In this document: piece after piece, positions 1-8,940 of the stretch | Numbering within the stretch: the stretch's first letter is position 1 | Layout: each line of letters begins with the position of its first letter | Assembly (NCBI GenBank): GCA_025200525.1 | Contig: CM045758.1 | Span: 161,755,040 to 161,819,039, forward strand | From: Camellia lanceoleosa | Lineage: Eukaryota; Streptophyta; Magnoliopsida; Ericales; Theaceae | Direction: 5' to 3' | DNA length: 64,000 bases | Translations under genes and position numbers: made by a program | Notes under the pieces: generated by a model | Database searches by the model: none | The model's input: the letters and a program-made list of their open reading frames with translations, nothing else | What the model was told of the DNA's origin: nothing

Positions 1-978
1 ACTATGAATAGCCAAAAGTCTAATCCACTCATGTAAGCTGAATGCAATTCGATTTTGCTGTATCCAATTAATATGACGTACTGTGGAAGAAAAATACTTC
101 ATTTTTCTGGGTAAAGAGATGAAAAAGATATGCTGGTCTAATAACATAGGGAATTGTCAGAAAAAAGAGCTTGCGCAAAGGAGTATACATAAATATGAAA
201 CTTAGTGGTTTTAAGATTCAAGGCTCTTTTGAATATTGGTGTATAAGGTCTACTATTTTTAGCCAATAAAAAAAGCTCTACTATTTTTAGGGATAGGATG
301 TAGCATCATGTAAATCAAGCAGAATGTTTGATGCAAATAGATTGGGCCCTTCTACCAAGTTGATGCAAATGGATGCAACAAATAGGCAATAGATGCAGCC
401 AACGAAGTCCTGGACACTTGAAATCAGAAATAGCAAAAACTGAGCACAAACAGCTTCTACAATCTGATATTAAGGATACTAGAACCAAGAAATATAATTT
501 TCTAGCATAACATTTCAACTAGAACCAATATTAAGCACTAAATGATGTTTGTTCTTGAAATCCGAGGGACAATACCGGAATACAGTAGTCTTCTAGTTCT
601 AGACAACAAGGAAAATAATAGCTTAGATGCTAGCCTCTTTGCAGATGCAGCAGTGATGAAGTGATTGGTAGGCACCATGGGGTTTGAATCCTCAAATCCC
701 TTCTTCCAAATCTTCAAAACCCTCTCAAATTTGTATTCTCTTCATCAAAATGTGCCCTTTCCCTGCAGATCTACCCTTTTTCATAGAAAGTTGAGAGACT
801 TCTTGGGAAAGCCTGAAATTCCTTAACAAGGTTGATTCACAATTATGGATCTACTAGTCAAGTCATCAACCACTTGGTCAATTCAACCAATCAAATGATC
901 AAGCCATAGCTAGATCACAATCTAAACAATTAAGAGAGTGACGATTTTGATATGGAAAACCTCAAATTGGAGAGCCTC
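1..978. other. No gene recognised; flank of an LTR insertion
   Basis: I see no credible coding exon here. The last part, about 840-978, continues at 4227 after the inserted LTR element: AAACCTCAAATTGGAGAGCCTC resumes as GCCTCCAATTGAG. That stretch is therefore the pre-insertion sequence. It looks like non-coding repeat DNA, but I cannot name a family. Confidence 0.5.
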
Positions 979-1178
979 TGTAGGAAATTAATTTATTGAT
1001 ATTATTGATTGATATACAATGTGTTTACAAGAGCTCTCTTTTATAGAGAGAAATGGGATACAATGGAGCCATAATGGAGCACTAACTATATTACTAACTA
1101 TATGGGGCACTAACTATAGCACTCACCTACCACACTAATACTCACCTAACACACTCATATCTATCTACCACACTAACA
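979..1178 (-). repeat. LTR copy A (left outer LTR)
   Basis: Read on the minus strand it begins TGTTAGTGTGG and ends TTTCCTACA, with the TG...CA ends typical of LTRs. It is nearly identical to the right LTR but lacks an 18-bp block (ATACCATAATGGAGCACT) present in copies B and C. Unlike copy B, it is not preceded by a polypurine tract: captured methionine-synthase sequence begins within about ten bases of it. Confidence 0.85.
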
Positions 1179-1188
1179 TGCTTCGATC

Positions 1189-1335
1189 TTTGCTGGAGTG
1201 GTTGATGGAAGAAATATATGGGCCAATGATCTTGCTGCATCTCTCAACCTGCTGCAGACTCTTGAGGGCATCGTGGGTAAAGACAAGCTTGTTGTCTCCA
1301 CCTCTTGCTCGCTTCTCCACACTGCTGTTGATTTA
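1189..1335 (+). pseudogene. Captured fragment of cobalamin-independent methionine synthase
   Basis: Reading from TTT at 1189, the frame encodes [19 protein letters not shown], then [25 protein letters not shown]. This matches an internal stretch of plant MetE-type methionine synthase, the cytosolic enzyme that methylates homocysteine from methyltetrahydrofolate. Only about 49 residues of a protein of about 765 residues are present, and the frame then runs into unrelated sequence. It sits next to LTR copy A inside the retroelement, and part of it is repeated in inverted orientation at 3614-3702. It is a transduplicated fragment without its own start, stop or active-site set. Family identification rests on recognising the motif. 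Confidence 0.8.
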
Positions 1336-2433
1336 GAATATAGAGAGAGAAAGCTCCCTCTGTTGTTACCCATGGAGTTTTTGAGGCTTCCTTATCAGGC
1401 TCTTTGTCTGATTTGGGTGATACTGTGTGTTACTCTGAATCTAGTCTTATTTTTTTTCCAGATTTAGGAGGTTTTGAAGATCTTTTCGGGTCATTGCTAT
1501 CGTGAAGAGGAAGATCTGGTGCTTTTCCGGCCAGTTCTTTTGCTATCGTGAAGATATTTTCGGGTCATTAGCATGTGGTTTGTTCTGTCTGGTGGCTCGA
1601 TTGTGGGCTCTGACCAGTTGGTTTTGCTCCTCTACCCAAACACCTGGGGGTAAGTGAGCACGTTTCAGATCTGTCTTAAGCTCTGTTGGAGGGGGGATTT
1701 GATCTTGCTGTCCATATTTTGTGTTAACGTTCATCTCCAAGCAGTGGTGTTCGATGCCGGACTGTACGTTGAGATAAATGCTAGGGGATGGTGTTTGATG
1801 GCTGTCGGCGCTACTGTTACAGCATTGCTCTGTTTTGTTTCGCCGACTGTGCTATTGTGTGTTTTCTGACAATCATTGCTATGGCGTTACTGGTATGGTC
1901 TCCTTTAAGGGTGGCTGTCCAGATTGTGTTCTCCCCATCACTGTGGTGTGCCGCTGCTGGAATCCATATCGCCTTGTCGTTGTTGTGTTTCAGAGTAGTG
2001 CATCTTTGGTGGTGTGGTTGTTTCTGAGCTAGAAATTTCCGTTAAAACCGTTTGTCTTTGTGTTGAGGTTGTTGAAGTTCATCGAAGGGATGGTTGTTTA
2101 CGTAGCTAGTTGTTAGTGAGTCGTCTCAAGGGATCATGTTTGTTTGTTACACTTGCATCTCCGGTGCCGCTGTATATGAGAGTTTCAAGGTTGCCGCCCG
2201 CCGTGTGCTGCGGTGTAGCGTATATATATATATATATATATTTTTTTTTTTTTCTGACTTTCCAGTTTCCCGCCTAGACTAGACGGATTGATGGTTCTGT
2301 CTGGGCAGCTAGCTGTAAAGTGAGGAAGTGATGTATGGCAACGTGTATGGTGCTGAGAAGGCTTTTAGTGGAGATTGGTTTTGATTACCACATGGTGCTT
2401 TTTGGGGCCCACGGTTTTTCTTAAATACCAAAA
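1336..2433. other. Retroelement interior of unknown origin
   Basis: About 1.1 kb between the methionine-synthase and U-box fragments. Its base composition is more gene-like than the neighbouring intergenic DNA, and a plus-strand frame near 1373-1485 stays open. It includes a short (TA)n run at about 2219-2240 and a block CAAGGTTGCCGCCCGCCG near 2187 that recurs near 3942 in the same element. It may hold further captured host pieces, but I do not recognise any. Confidence 0.4.
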
Positions 2434-3045
2434 GTTGTCAACAATGGACAGGTTGAGGAGGGCAGTGACTGCATTTTCTTGAATTCTTGGGTCGTGGGAA
2501 CCAAGTAATGTCACCAGAAAGGGAATTGCTCTGCCGGCAATTAATCTGCGATTATCCATTCCGGTTTTGCAAGTAACGGCTCATAAGTTGCTTGCCTTTG
2601 GATATCTAGAGATCGATCGCCGCGGTTGCCCACGAAACTCTCTTGTCATTTTTGACAAAGGCATCGTTGGTCATTTGTGGTGGAAATGTGATCGATTGCT
2701 TTCTCACTCGTCTTTCTCTTGCTGTTGCTTCTCTCCAATCTTGAAGAAGATGAAGATGTTGTACCATCAATTACAGGGATATTGTTCTCTTGACACCATT
2801 GATGGACCAAACACTTGAGTGCATAATTGGGTATGAGGGCCATATGAATTAGCCTCTGCCCGCTTTTTGGGCATATGTGGTGCCCTAAATTTATCCACTG
2901 GGCGATAGGATTTCGATCATAAGTTTGCCCTGATGCTACTATCACAGGGTCCCTCATCAAGTCAAGTGAAATGGGGCAGCGAAATTCATCGGGTATGTTA
3001 AATAACATTGATTGTGAAGATGACCCCGACTTTGATTCCGGTTAA
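2434..3045 (-). pseudogene. Captured U-box/ARM E3 ubiquitin ligase fragment (PUB15-like)
   Basis: Read on the minus strand from about 3045, this encodes a complete-looking U-box: IPDEFRCPISLDLMRDPVIV, followed by SGQTYDRNPIAQWINLGHH and CPKSGQRLIHMALIPNYALK. Frame breaks around 2560-2660 then interrupt the linker. The pieces DRSLDIQRQATYEP and TGMDNRRLIAG lie in different frames. An ARM-repeat stretch ends at ALLNLSIVDN near 2434. In intact plant PUB proteins the U-box binds the E2 enzyme and the ARM repeats bind substrates. Here the ARM domain is cut short and the frame is lost, so this is a transduplicated pseudogene inside an LTR element. It lies antisense to the methionine-synthase fragment at 1189-1335. 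Assignment to the PUB15-like group is from motif memory. Confidence 0.8.
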
Positions 3046-3049
3046 CTTC

Positions 3050-3300
3050 TATATGGGTCCGACAAGACTCGGTAAACTGTTCTGACATTAATTTCGGTTC
3101 TCTACTACAACGGTTCGACATAGCCATATAGTGTCTTCTACAACGGTCCGACATGACCCCGTAAACTGTTTTCTACATCGGTCCGACATGACCCCATAAA
3201 TTGTTTTCTACATTGGTCCGACATGACCCCGTAAATTGTATTCTACATCGGTCTACCATCACCATACCGTCTTCTACAACGGTCTGACACGACCATACAG
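3050..3300. repeat. 35-bp minisatellite inside the retroelement
   Basis: An imperfect tandem array with a unit of about 35 bp. The core is GGTCCGACATGACCCCGTAA followed by a variable ACTGTTTTCTACATC. The clearest copies run from about 3140 to 3250, with more divergent copies on both sides. It lies between the captured U-box fragment and the polypurine tract of LTR copy B. Confidence 0.75.
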
Positions 3301-3397
3301 TGTCTCCTATCCACTTTTATTTTATTTGTCAGATTATTTTCTTGTTTTGTTACTTTCTCCAAACTCAAGTTGGTTAGTTCCTATCCCCCTTGAGTTT

Positions 3398-3406
3398 GAG
3401 GGGGGT
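3398..3406 (+). other. Polypurine tract before LTR copy B
   Basis: GAGGGGGGT directly precedes the TGTTAG start of the inverted LTR copy B. Plus-strand DNA synthesis of LTR elements starts at such tracts. This shows that the segment to its left belongs to a plus-strand copy of the element. Confidence 0.6.
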
Positions 3407-3613
3407 TGTTAGTGTGGTAGGTAGATGTGAGTGTGTTAGGTGAGTATTAGTGTGGTAGGTGAGTGCTATAGTTAGTGTCCCATATAGTTAGTGATATAGT
3501 TAGTGCTCTATTATGGTATAGTGCTCCATTATGGCTCCATTGTATCCCATTTCTCTCTATAAAAGAGAGCTCTTGTAAACACATTGTATATCAATCAATA
3601 ATATCAATAAATT
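3407..3613 (+). repeat. LTR copy B, inverted relative to the outer LTRs
   Basis: Reads TGTTAGTGTGGTAG... on the plus strand, the reverse of copies A and C. It contains the 18-bp block shared with C and missing from A. It stops at ...AATAAATTA, lacking the final ~11 bases of the LTR, and is joined there to a reverse-complement methionine-synthase fragment. Confidence 0.8.
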
Positions 3614-3702
3614 ATGCAGCAAGAGTCTGCAGCAGGTTGAGAGATGCAGCAAGATCATTGGCCCATATGTTTCTTCCATCAACCACTCCTGCAAAGATCG
3701 AA
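3614..3702 (-). pseudogene. Second, inverted methionine-synthase fragment
   Basis: The minus strand reads [19 protein letters not shown] then NLLQTL. This is the same stretch found on the plus strand at 1189, but it ends abruptly at the truncated end of LTR copy B. The two copies form an inverted repeat nearly 2.3 kb apart. Confidence 0.75.
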
Positions 3703-3991
3703 GCAATACCTCCCTCAACAAAGCCTGTGAGACAGATGCTAGTGAGATCTGATTTTTTGAAAAACCAGTGAGCGTGACAAACCCAGTGGCCGTGATAAGC
3801 CCACAATATTGCCCACCGTATCCAGTTGCTCTAACCATCGTGAGGAAGCGCTCCTGACCATAACAGAGGGGAACTTCGCAGTCACCGATGTCAATGGAAA
3901 CATCATGTTCAAGTTTGGTTGAGGTCCGGCGGGCGGTGAAGGCAAGGTTGCCGCCCGCCGGAAGGTGAAGATCACCAAGAGCCAACCTATA

Positions 3992-4003
3992 GCTCTGATA
4001 CCA
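3992..4003 (-). other. Primer binding site (tRNA-iMet type)
   Basis: The minus strand immediately inside the right LTR reads TGGTATCAGAGC, the standard plant retrotransposon PBS complementary to the 3' end of initiator tRNA-Met. It fixes the right LTR as the 5' LTR and the element as minus-strand. Confidence 0.85.
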
Positions 4004-4221
4004 TGTAGGAAATTAATTTATTGATATTATTGATTGATATACAATGTGTTTACAAGAGCTCTCTTTTATAGAGAGAAATGGGATACAATGGAGCCATAAT
4101 GGAGCACTATACCATAATGGAGCACTAACTATATCACTAACTATATGGGGCACTAACTATAGCACTCACCTACCACACTAATACTCACCTAACATACTCA
4201 CATCTACCTACCACACTAACA
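4004..4221 (-). repeat. LTR copy C (right outer LTR, 5' LTR)
   Basis: Same orientation as copy A and followed by the TSD GCCTC at 4222-4226. It carries the 18-bp block that copy A lacks. It holds a TCTTTTATAGAG motif, a possible TATA-like promoter element in minus orientation. Confidence 0.85.
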
Positions 4222-4226
4222 GCCTC

Positions 4227-4629
4227 CAATTGAGATGAAAACAAATGGGCCTAAGGCCAGAAAGTCAATCCACTAATCAAATAAACACCACGTCTACGGA
4301 CTTAAGTTACTCTTGCTGAATCCACGTTCATTGCTCTCTTGGGATCAATCTTCTAAGTGCTAAATTTACGAGATGACCACCACCTCTAGAATCCACTAAA
4401 GATCTTCACAAATGCCTCGGCAATCCATCAATGGACTTCACCATAGATGAAGAAATGATGGGATGAAGGCTTGAAGATGATCAATTCATGCTTTAGGACT
4501 CTTAGAGCATGGTGTTTGAGATACTTGCACCATATGCTCAAGCACGAGAATAAAAAAAAGAAAAACTATAAAATAGATGTAATTTAGAGAATGACTAAGA
4601 AAATATTATAGCTAATGTTATAATTATTG
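4227..4629. other. Non-coding sequence right of the LTR insertion
   Basis: The continuation of the repeat-like DNA interrupted at 979. No open coding exon was recognised. Local wording (ACTTAAGTTACTC, GGGATCAATCTTC) suggests repeat DNA of an unknown family. Confidence 0.35.
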
Positions 4630-5245
4630 AAGGCATTCAACCCAAAACCAACTAGCATTAAGTGGAGAGGTTTCTAGACTATATGAAGCAAACTTTGGTG
4701 GCTTAGAGAGGCAATGTGGGACAAGTCTCTAACACTCGCCCATACATGTGACTCGGTTGCATGTGGAGATGATAAAGAGATGAGAGAAATAGACCCAGGA
4801 CAGATACTTGGGTTGTGAGGCCATTGAAAACCTAGCTTTGATACCATGTTAGAATTCTTTGATGCATCTAATCCAAAATCAGTTGGCATGAAGTGAAGAG
4901 GCCTCTAGACTATATGAAGCAAGCTTGGGTTGCTATTGGTTTATATAGTTTAAAGGCCTCTCCACCTATAGCAAAATTGGTTTTGAGTTGGATGGCTCCA
5001 AAATTCTAACATGGTATCAGAGTTAGTCTTTGGTGGTCTCTCGAGCCAAATCTCCGACCTAGGGTTTGTTTCCCTTCATTTGTTTATCACCTCCACATGT
5101 GAACGGGTTGCATGTGTGGGAAAGTGTTAGATACTTGTCTCATATCGTTTCTTTGAGTCATCCAAGCTTGCTTTGTATAATTTGAAGGGCTCTCAACTTA
5201 TAGCTAATTGGTTTTGAATTGGATGTCTCCAAAAATTCTAATGGT
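4630..5245. repeat. Quasi-palindromic cluster of TRIM-like LTR ends
   Basis: The left arm (about 4630-4847) and the reverse complement of the right arm (about 5010-5245) align along most of their length, sharing GACAAGT.TCTAACACT and GGTTGCATGTGGAG. Between them, 4848-5009 is itself an imperfect inverted repeat running from TGTTAGAATTC to AAATTCTAACA. A PBS-like TGGTATCA motif faces outward on each side of this core: minus strand at about 4836-4847 and plus strand at 5010-5021. The parts match small non-autonomous LTR elements of plants, here arranged back to back. There is no coding capacity. Confidence 0.6.
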
Positions 5246-5370
5246 TGACAATAAAATAGAAGCAATGGAGCTTTACTTGGAATAGTGTCAACGAGAACAT
5301 GTGACAATGATAATCAATATTTGCATGACCAATTTGAGAAGGTTTTCTCTTTAAACCTTATAGGATAATA

Positions 5371-5566
5371 CCTCCATCCCAAATTGTTTGTCCGACACGC
5401 AAAGAAGAACTTAAAAATAATGTATGTCTTAAAATTTTCAAATTTTTTCACAAATTATAAGTACTTAATGAGATCTTTTAATTAGTGAATTAAATTTTAG
5501 TACAAGAATACATTATTTTTATGTTCTTGTTTTCCATGCCGGACAAATAATTTGGGACAAGGGGAG
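5371..5566. mobile_element. Stowaway-like MITE
   Basis: The ends CCTCCATCCCAAATTGTTTG and CAAATAATTTGGGACAAGGG are inverted repeats of each other. The 196-bp element is flanked by TA (5369-5370 and 5567-5568), the Tc1/mariner-type TSD. It encodes no protein. Confidence 0.8.
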
Positions 5567-5568
5567 TA

Positions 5569-6009
5569 TTATTTAATTGACTTGAACAAACTAGCAATTA
5601 AGTTTAGGGTTCGGATCTTTGCATAAGAGTATTGCAATTGTCAGGATTGCACTGGTTGTTTGCATCACCAAGTGCTGCATTGGGTAGTTGTACATGTTTC
5701 TCCCAAGTTGTGGCATTGCTCTGTAAAATAGCCGTATCTGTTGCATCTCTTACAATTTCATATCAAAACTTGTTAATATCTCTATTTTTTGTTGTTGCGA
5801 AGATTGCTATATAAATTTGTGTTATCCCTTTGGTTATGGTTATCATAATCCTAATCTGGATCTTACGATCTATTTGGGAACAATCGATCCGGATGGTGTA
5901 AAAAATTTCTTATTGGTAGGATCTTTCGATCTTGGTATTAGGATCTTATAGGATCATGGGATCCGAATCCAAATCCGATCCAATTTACAAGCCTTGTTTG
6001 TATTGTATG
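5569..6009. other. Non-coding stretch with a possible hAT-like end
   Basis: No gene seen. About 5855-5997 is rich in GATCCGATC/GGATCTTACGATC wording and ends ACAAGCCTTG. Similar wording recurs at about 7487-7577, ending ACAACCTTG in the same orientation. These may be two relics of one family, but I found no TSD. Confidence 0.3.
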
Positions 6010-6869
6010 CAAGGTTTTAAAAAGCGGCCGCAGCCATTACGTAATGCCATTACGTAACGGTTGTGGTGGTTGCCGCCACCCGTTACGGTCGCTTTTGCAG
6101 TGTGATTGAGATTCACAGGTGTGTATTGGAATGGCGGCGCTATAGCGATCATAACGGTGCCGTAACGGCACGTTACGCTACACGTTCAACTTGCTCCTTT
6201 TGAAAAAACACACCAAAAAAAAAAAAAAAAAAAATGAAAATGGGGGAAGAGAGATAGAAAGAAAAGAGGGAAGATAAAAGAGTAAGAGATAGAGAGAGAG
6301 AAGAGAGAAGATGAATAATATGTTATTGATTTGTTGAAGCTATAAGACCTATGCTATTGTATTTAGCTGCTATCACTCAACCATTTTGTTTGTGTGTGTC
6401 TATCTATATATTATTTGAAAATAATAATAATAAGTGCGGTCATTATCTATTTGGCTTGATTAAAAAATATATATATATATATATATATTTAAGCTTTTAT
6501 TTATTCTCTTACTTTTGTCATTGTTTATCTTATATATAATAGTTAGTGATTGATTTTTTGTATAATATAAAGTTATTAATTATTAAAATAAAATGTAAAA
6601 AATTCAGTTTGTAGTGATTTGAAAATACGAAATATATTGGATCAAATTTTAAAATTTACAAAAATTGATTAATATTTATTTTAAAACCCAATAAATATGA
6701 TCATGGAAAAAAAATGTGCGTATCGATAAGTTTTTTTTAAATTGTGCGAAAAATAAAAAAATTCACGGTTCCAGTTACCGCAACCGATACGCTACGGCCT
6801 TTACACCCCGCAACCGCAATCGCGTCACCGCTACTGTTACGGCGACCACAACCGCTTTTCAGAACCTTG
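6010..6869. mobile_element. hAT-type non-autonomous DNA transposon
   Basis: The left end CAAGGTTTTAAAAAGCGG pairs with the right end CCGCTTTTCAGAACCTTG as an imperfect terminal inverted repeat. The element is flanked by a perfect 8-bp duplication ATTGTATG (6002-6009 and 6870-6877), the size typical of hAT insertions. The ~860-bp body has GC-rich, CCGTTACGG-type subterminal sequence at both ends and an AT-rich middle with no transposase. Confidence 0.85.
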
Positions 6870-6877
6870 ATTGTATG

Positions 6878-8020
6878 ACATATTTTATTGTAAATTTTAT
6901 GTTTGTTGTTTAAATACCAATTTATGTGATCAAAATAAATAATAAAAATTGAGTAGTATTGAATCAAATAGATTAAGAAAAACAAATTAAGAAACAAACA
7001 TTTAAATATTGCGGTTATTTAAGAAATTAACTAGTCGGAAAAACAAATTTAGCTTTCGACGAATTTGAGGAGGGCAAGATGATTGCAACTTTACCCCAAT
7101 TTTTGGAGAGACTATTTTTGTGAATCGAATCCGCTCCACCAAGGATGCTAACTACAAACCTTATCATTCGGTTAAGCCACTCTTTTGAGTTATTAATCTA
7201 TTTTCATATCCAGCTTTGTTAAATATTTTTTCTTCTCTTTTTATGCATTATTGTAGATTGTAAAGTATTTTGTTATAGAATTCTTCTTCTTTACCTTCTT
7301 TTTTGATAAAATATAAAATTTTTACCATCGAGTTTTCTATTATATAATTTTATCTATACATTTTACATAGAGTATTATATTTTTCACAATATCTTCACTT
7401 TTTTTAATAGAATAAAGGCTCATTTTGTGTATACTTTTTAAGAAATGTTTATTTAAATTAAATTATTACGTAATTTGTCTTTTTCGGTTGGATCTTACGA
7501 TTCTTGATTTGATTCTACAATCCGATCCTGTAAACACCTCCAATGATCTAACTTAGGATCCCGATTTTGACAACCTTGCCTTTAGTTTCAGTTCTATCTA
7601 TTTCCTTCATCATCTTCCCTTTTGGCTTTGCTCTTGTGCTCTTGGCACCTTAAATTTGAGTCAAATTGCTCCTATTGGTCCATTCAATGATCTTGGAATT
7701 GTGTCCAAACAATCTTAGATTATCATTCTTCTATCTTGTCCTCGATTGGTACTTCATATACTTCTAAAGTGTGTTAATTTCTTAATTTAGTTTTGTTGTA
7801 GCCTGTATCATCCAGCCTAACATTTTGTACATCTTTCTTTTTCCTTTCCTTTTTGTATTCTTTTGGAAACAAAGTTTGTTTTTTGTGAGTATTTATTACC
7901 AAAACAATAAGAGAAGTACATGTTTAGGAAGGTATTCCTTCCATTACAAAAGGAGAGATCTGAACTACAACCAAACAAAATAAATCTAAGAGCTAATGAT
8001 GCTAAAAAAACATATTAGTC
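6878..8020. other. AT-rich intergenic sequence, nothing recognised
   Basis: No coding exon or RNA gene was recognised. It holds the GATCCGATC-rich relic near 7487-7577 noted above. Confidence 0.4.
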
Positions 8021-8029
8021 TGGTTTGCT

Positions 8030-8335
8030 GAATGCACTCCTATGTACAGTTTTATTCTCTGGATGGAATTCAAGGACAAACTCAGAACCAAAGACAAGCT
8101 CTTTGAGTGGTGAGTCATTGCCAATGCAACCTGTCTACTTTCGGTCAAGAGGAGGAAAATCTGCAGCATCTCTTCCTCTCCTGCCCCTTTGCAGGTCTGT
8201 CTGGCTGCAGGTTTCAAGCTTATGCAATATCAGAATGCCTTGTCATTCTTGGCAGGCTGAAGTTAACTGGTTAGTTAGCAAATTCAATGGAAAAAGCTTT
8301 CATAATATTGTTAGGAAGCTTGGGATTAGTTAAAA
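8030..8335 (+). pseudogene. LINE reverse-transcriptase zinc-binding (zf-RVT) relic
   Basis: Conceptual translation in shifting frames gives FILWMEFKDKLRTKDKLFEW, then EENLQHLFLSCPFA, then WQAEVNWLVSKFNGKSFHNI. This order and spacing is that of the zf-RVT domain that follows reverse transcriptase in plant non-LTR elements. At least one frameshift and internal stops are present, and no RT or endonuclease domain is attached. The relic lies upstream of the first visible topoisomerase exon. Confidence 0.7.
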
Positions 8336-8791
8336 TAAAGCTGGTGTTGGAGCTATCTTATAAAATTTCTCTTAAATTTTTTAAGCCTTCTGCATTTGCA
8401 CAAACTCTAGAGGCCCGTCACTTACTTTCACCAACTTTGAGTGGGTTCTGGTGACTAGATTGAACTAGCTAATGTTTCTTATTTTGATTGTCAACTTCTT
8501 GAGCAATCTTGTTATCCTACTTCCAAATGATTGAATTTCTAGACTTTTGCTGACGAATGAGTTATATAGATGTTTTGACCTTCCTTGGCCAGACCAAGTA
8601 AACAGCCGATGCTACTCTTTTGCTATAATTTATCACCACCATGCCCCTTGCAGTCGTTACCTGAATTATCATCATCAGCTGATGATTTTCCCCCCCATAT
8701 TCAAACATCATTTTTTCCCTCTATGCTTCTGAATTACTGCGTGAAGTGACAAGGTGAATAATCAAGATTAAGGAGAAATTCAAATTACACA

Positions 8792-8792
<1 letters not shown>

Positions 8793-8832
<40 letters not shown>
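8793..8832. repeat. (CT)n microsatellite
   Basis: An uninterrupted CT dinucleotide run of about 40 bp, in the sequence upstream of the first visible topoisomerase exon. Confidence 0.95.
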
Positions 8833-8836
<4 letters not shown>

Positions 8837-8940
8837 GGAAATCTAATGTGAGTCCAGTTTAGAAATTTTATGCTGCTTAATTTTGGAGAATTTATTTTTT
8901 CTTTGGCGACTTAAATTTATTTTGTACCACATCTTTGCAG

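Larger units (their letters stand above)
979..4221 (-). mobile_element. Non-autonomous LTR retrotransposon carrying host gene fragments, internally rearranged
   Basis: Outer LTRs at 979-1178 and 4004-4221 are in the same (minus) orientation and read TGTAGG...CTAACA on the plus strand. They are flanked by the 5-bp TSD GCCTC (974-978 and 4222-4226). A tRNA-iMet-type PBS abuts the right LTR, so the right LTR is the 5' LTR of a minus-strand element. No gag, protease, integrase or reverse transcriptase is visible. The interior instead holds pieces of methionine synthase and of a U-box/ARM protein, a 35-bp minisatellite, and a third, inverted LTR at 3407-3613 preceded by a polypurine tract. The element must have been mobilised in trans. 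Gene capture by LTR elements is known in plants. The inverted third LTR is unusual and suggests a template switch or later rearrangement. Confidence 0.85.

Noticed and set aside
1654..2032. Overlapping hydrophobic Cys/Val-rich frames (possible small membrane proteins)
   Set aside because: The hydrophobicity follows from the T/G-rich strand. There is no conserved pattern, and the frames lie inside a rearranged retroelement.
2365..3008. Functional U-box E3 ligase gene
   Set aside because: Frames break in the linker, the ARM domain stops early, and the sequence is enclosed by LTRs, so it is a captured pseudogene.
8002..8217. 71-residue minus-strand frame
   Set aside because: It is the shadow of the plus-strand zf-RVT relic, which gives the recognisable domain.
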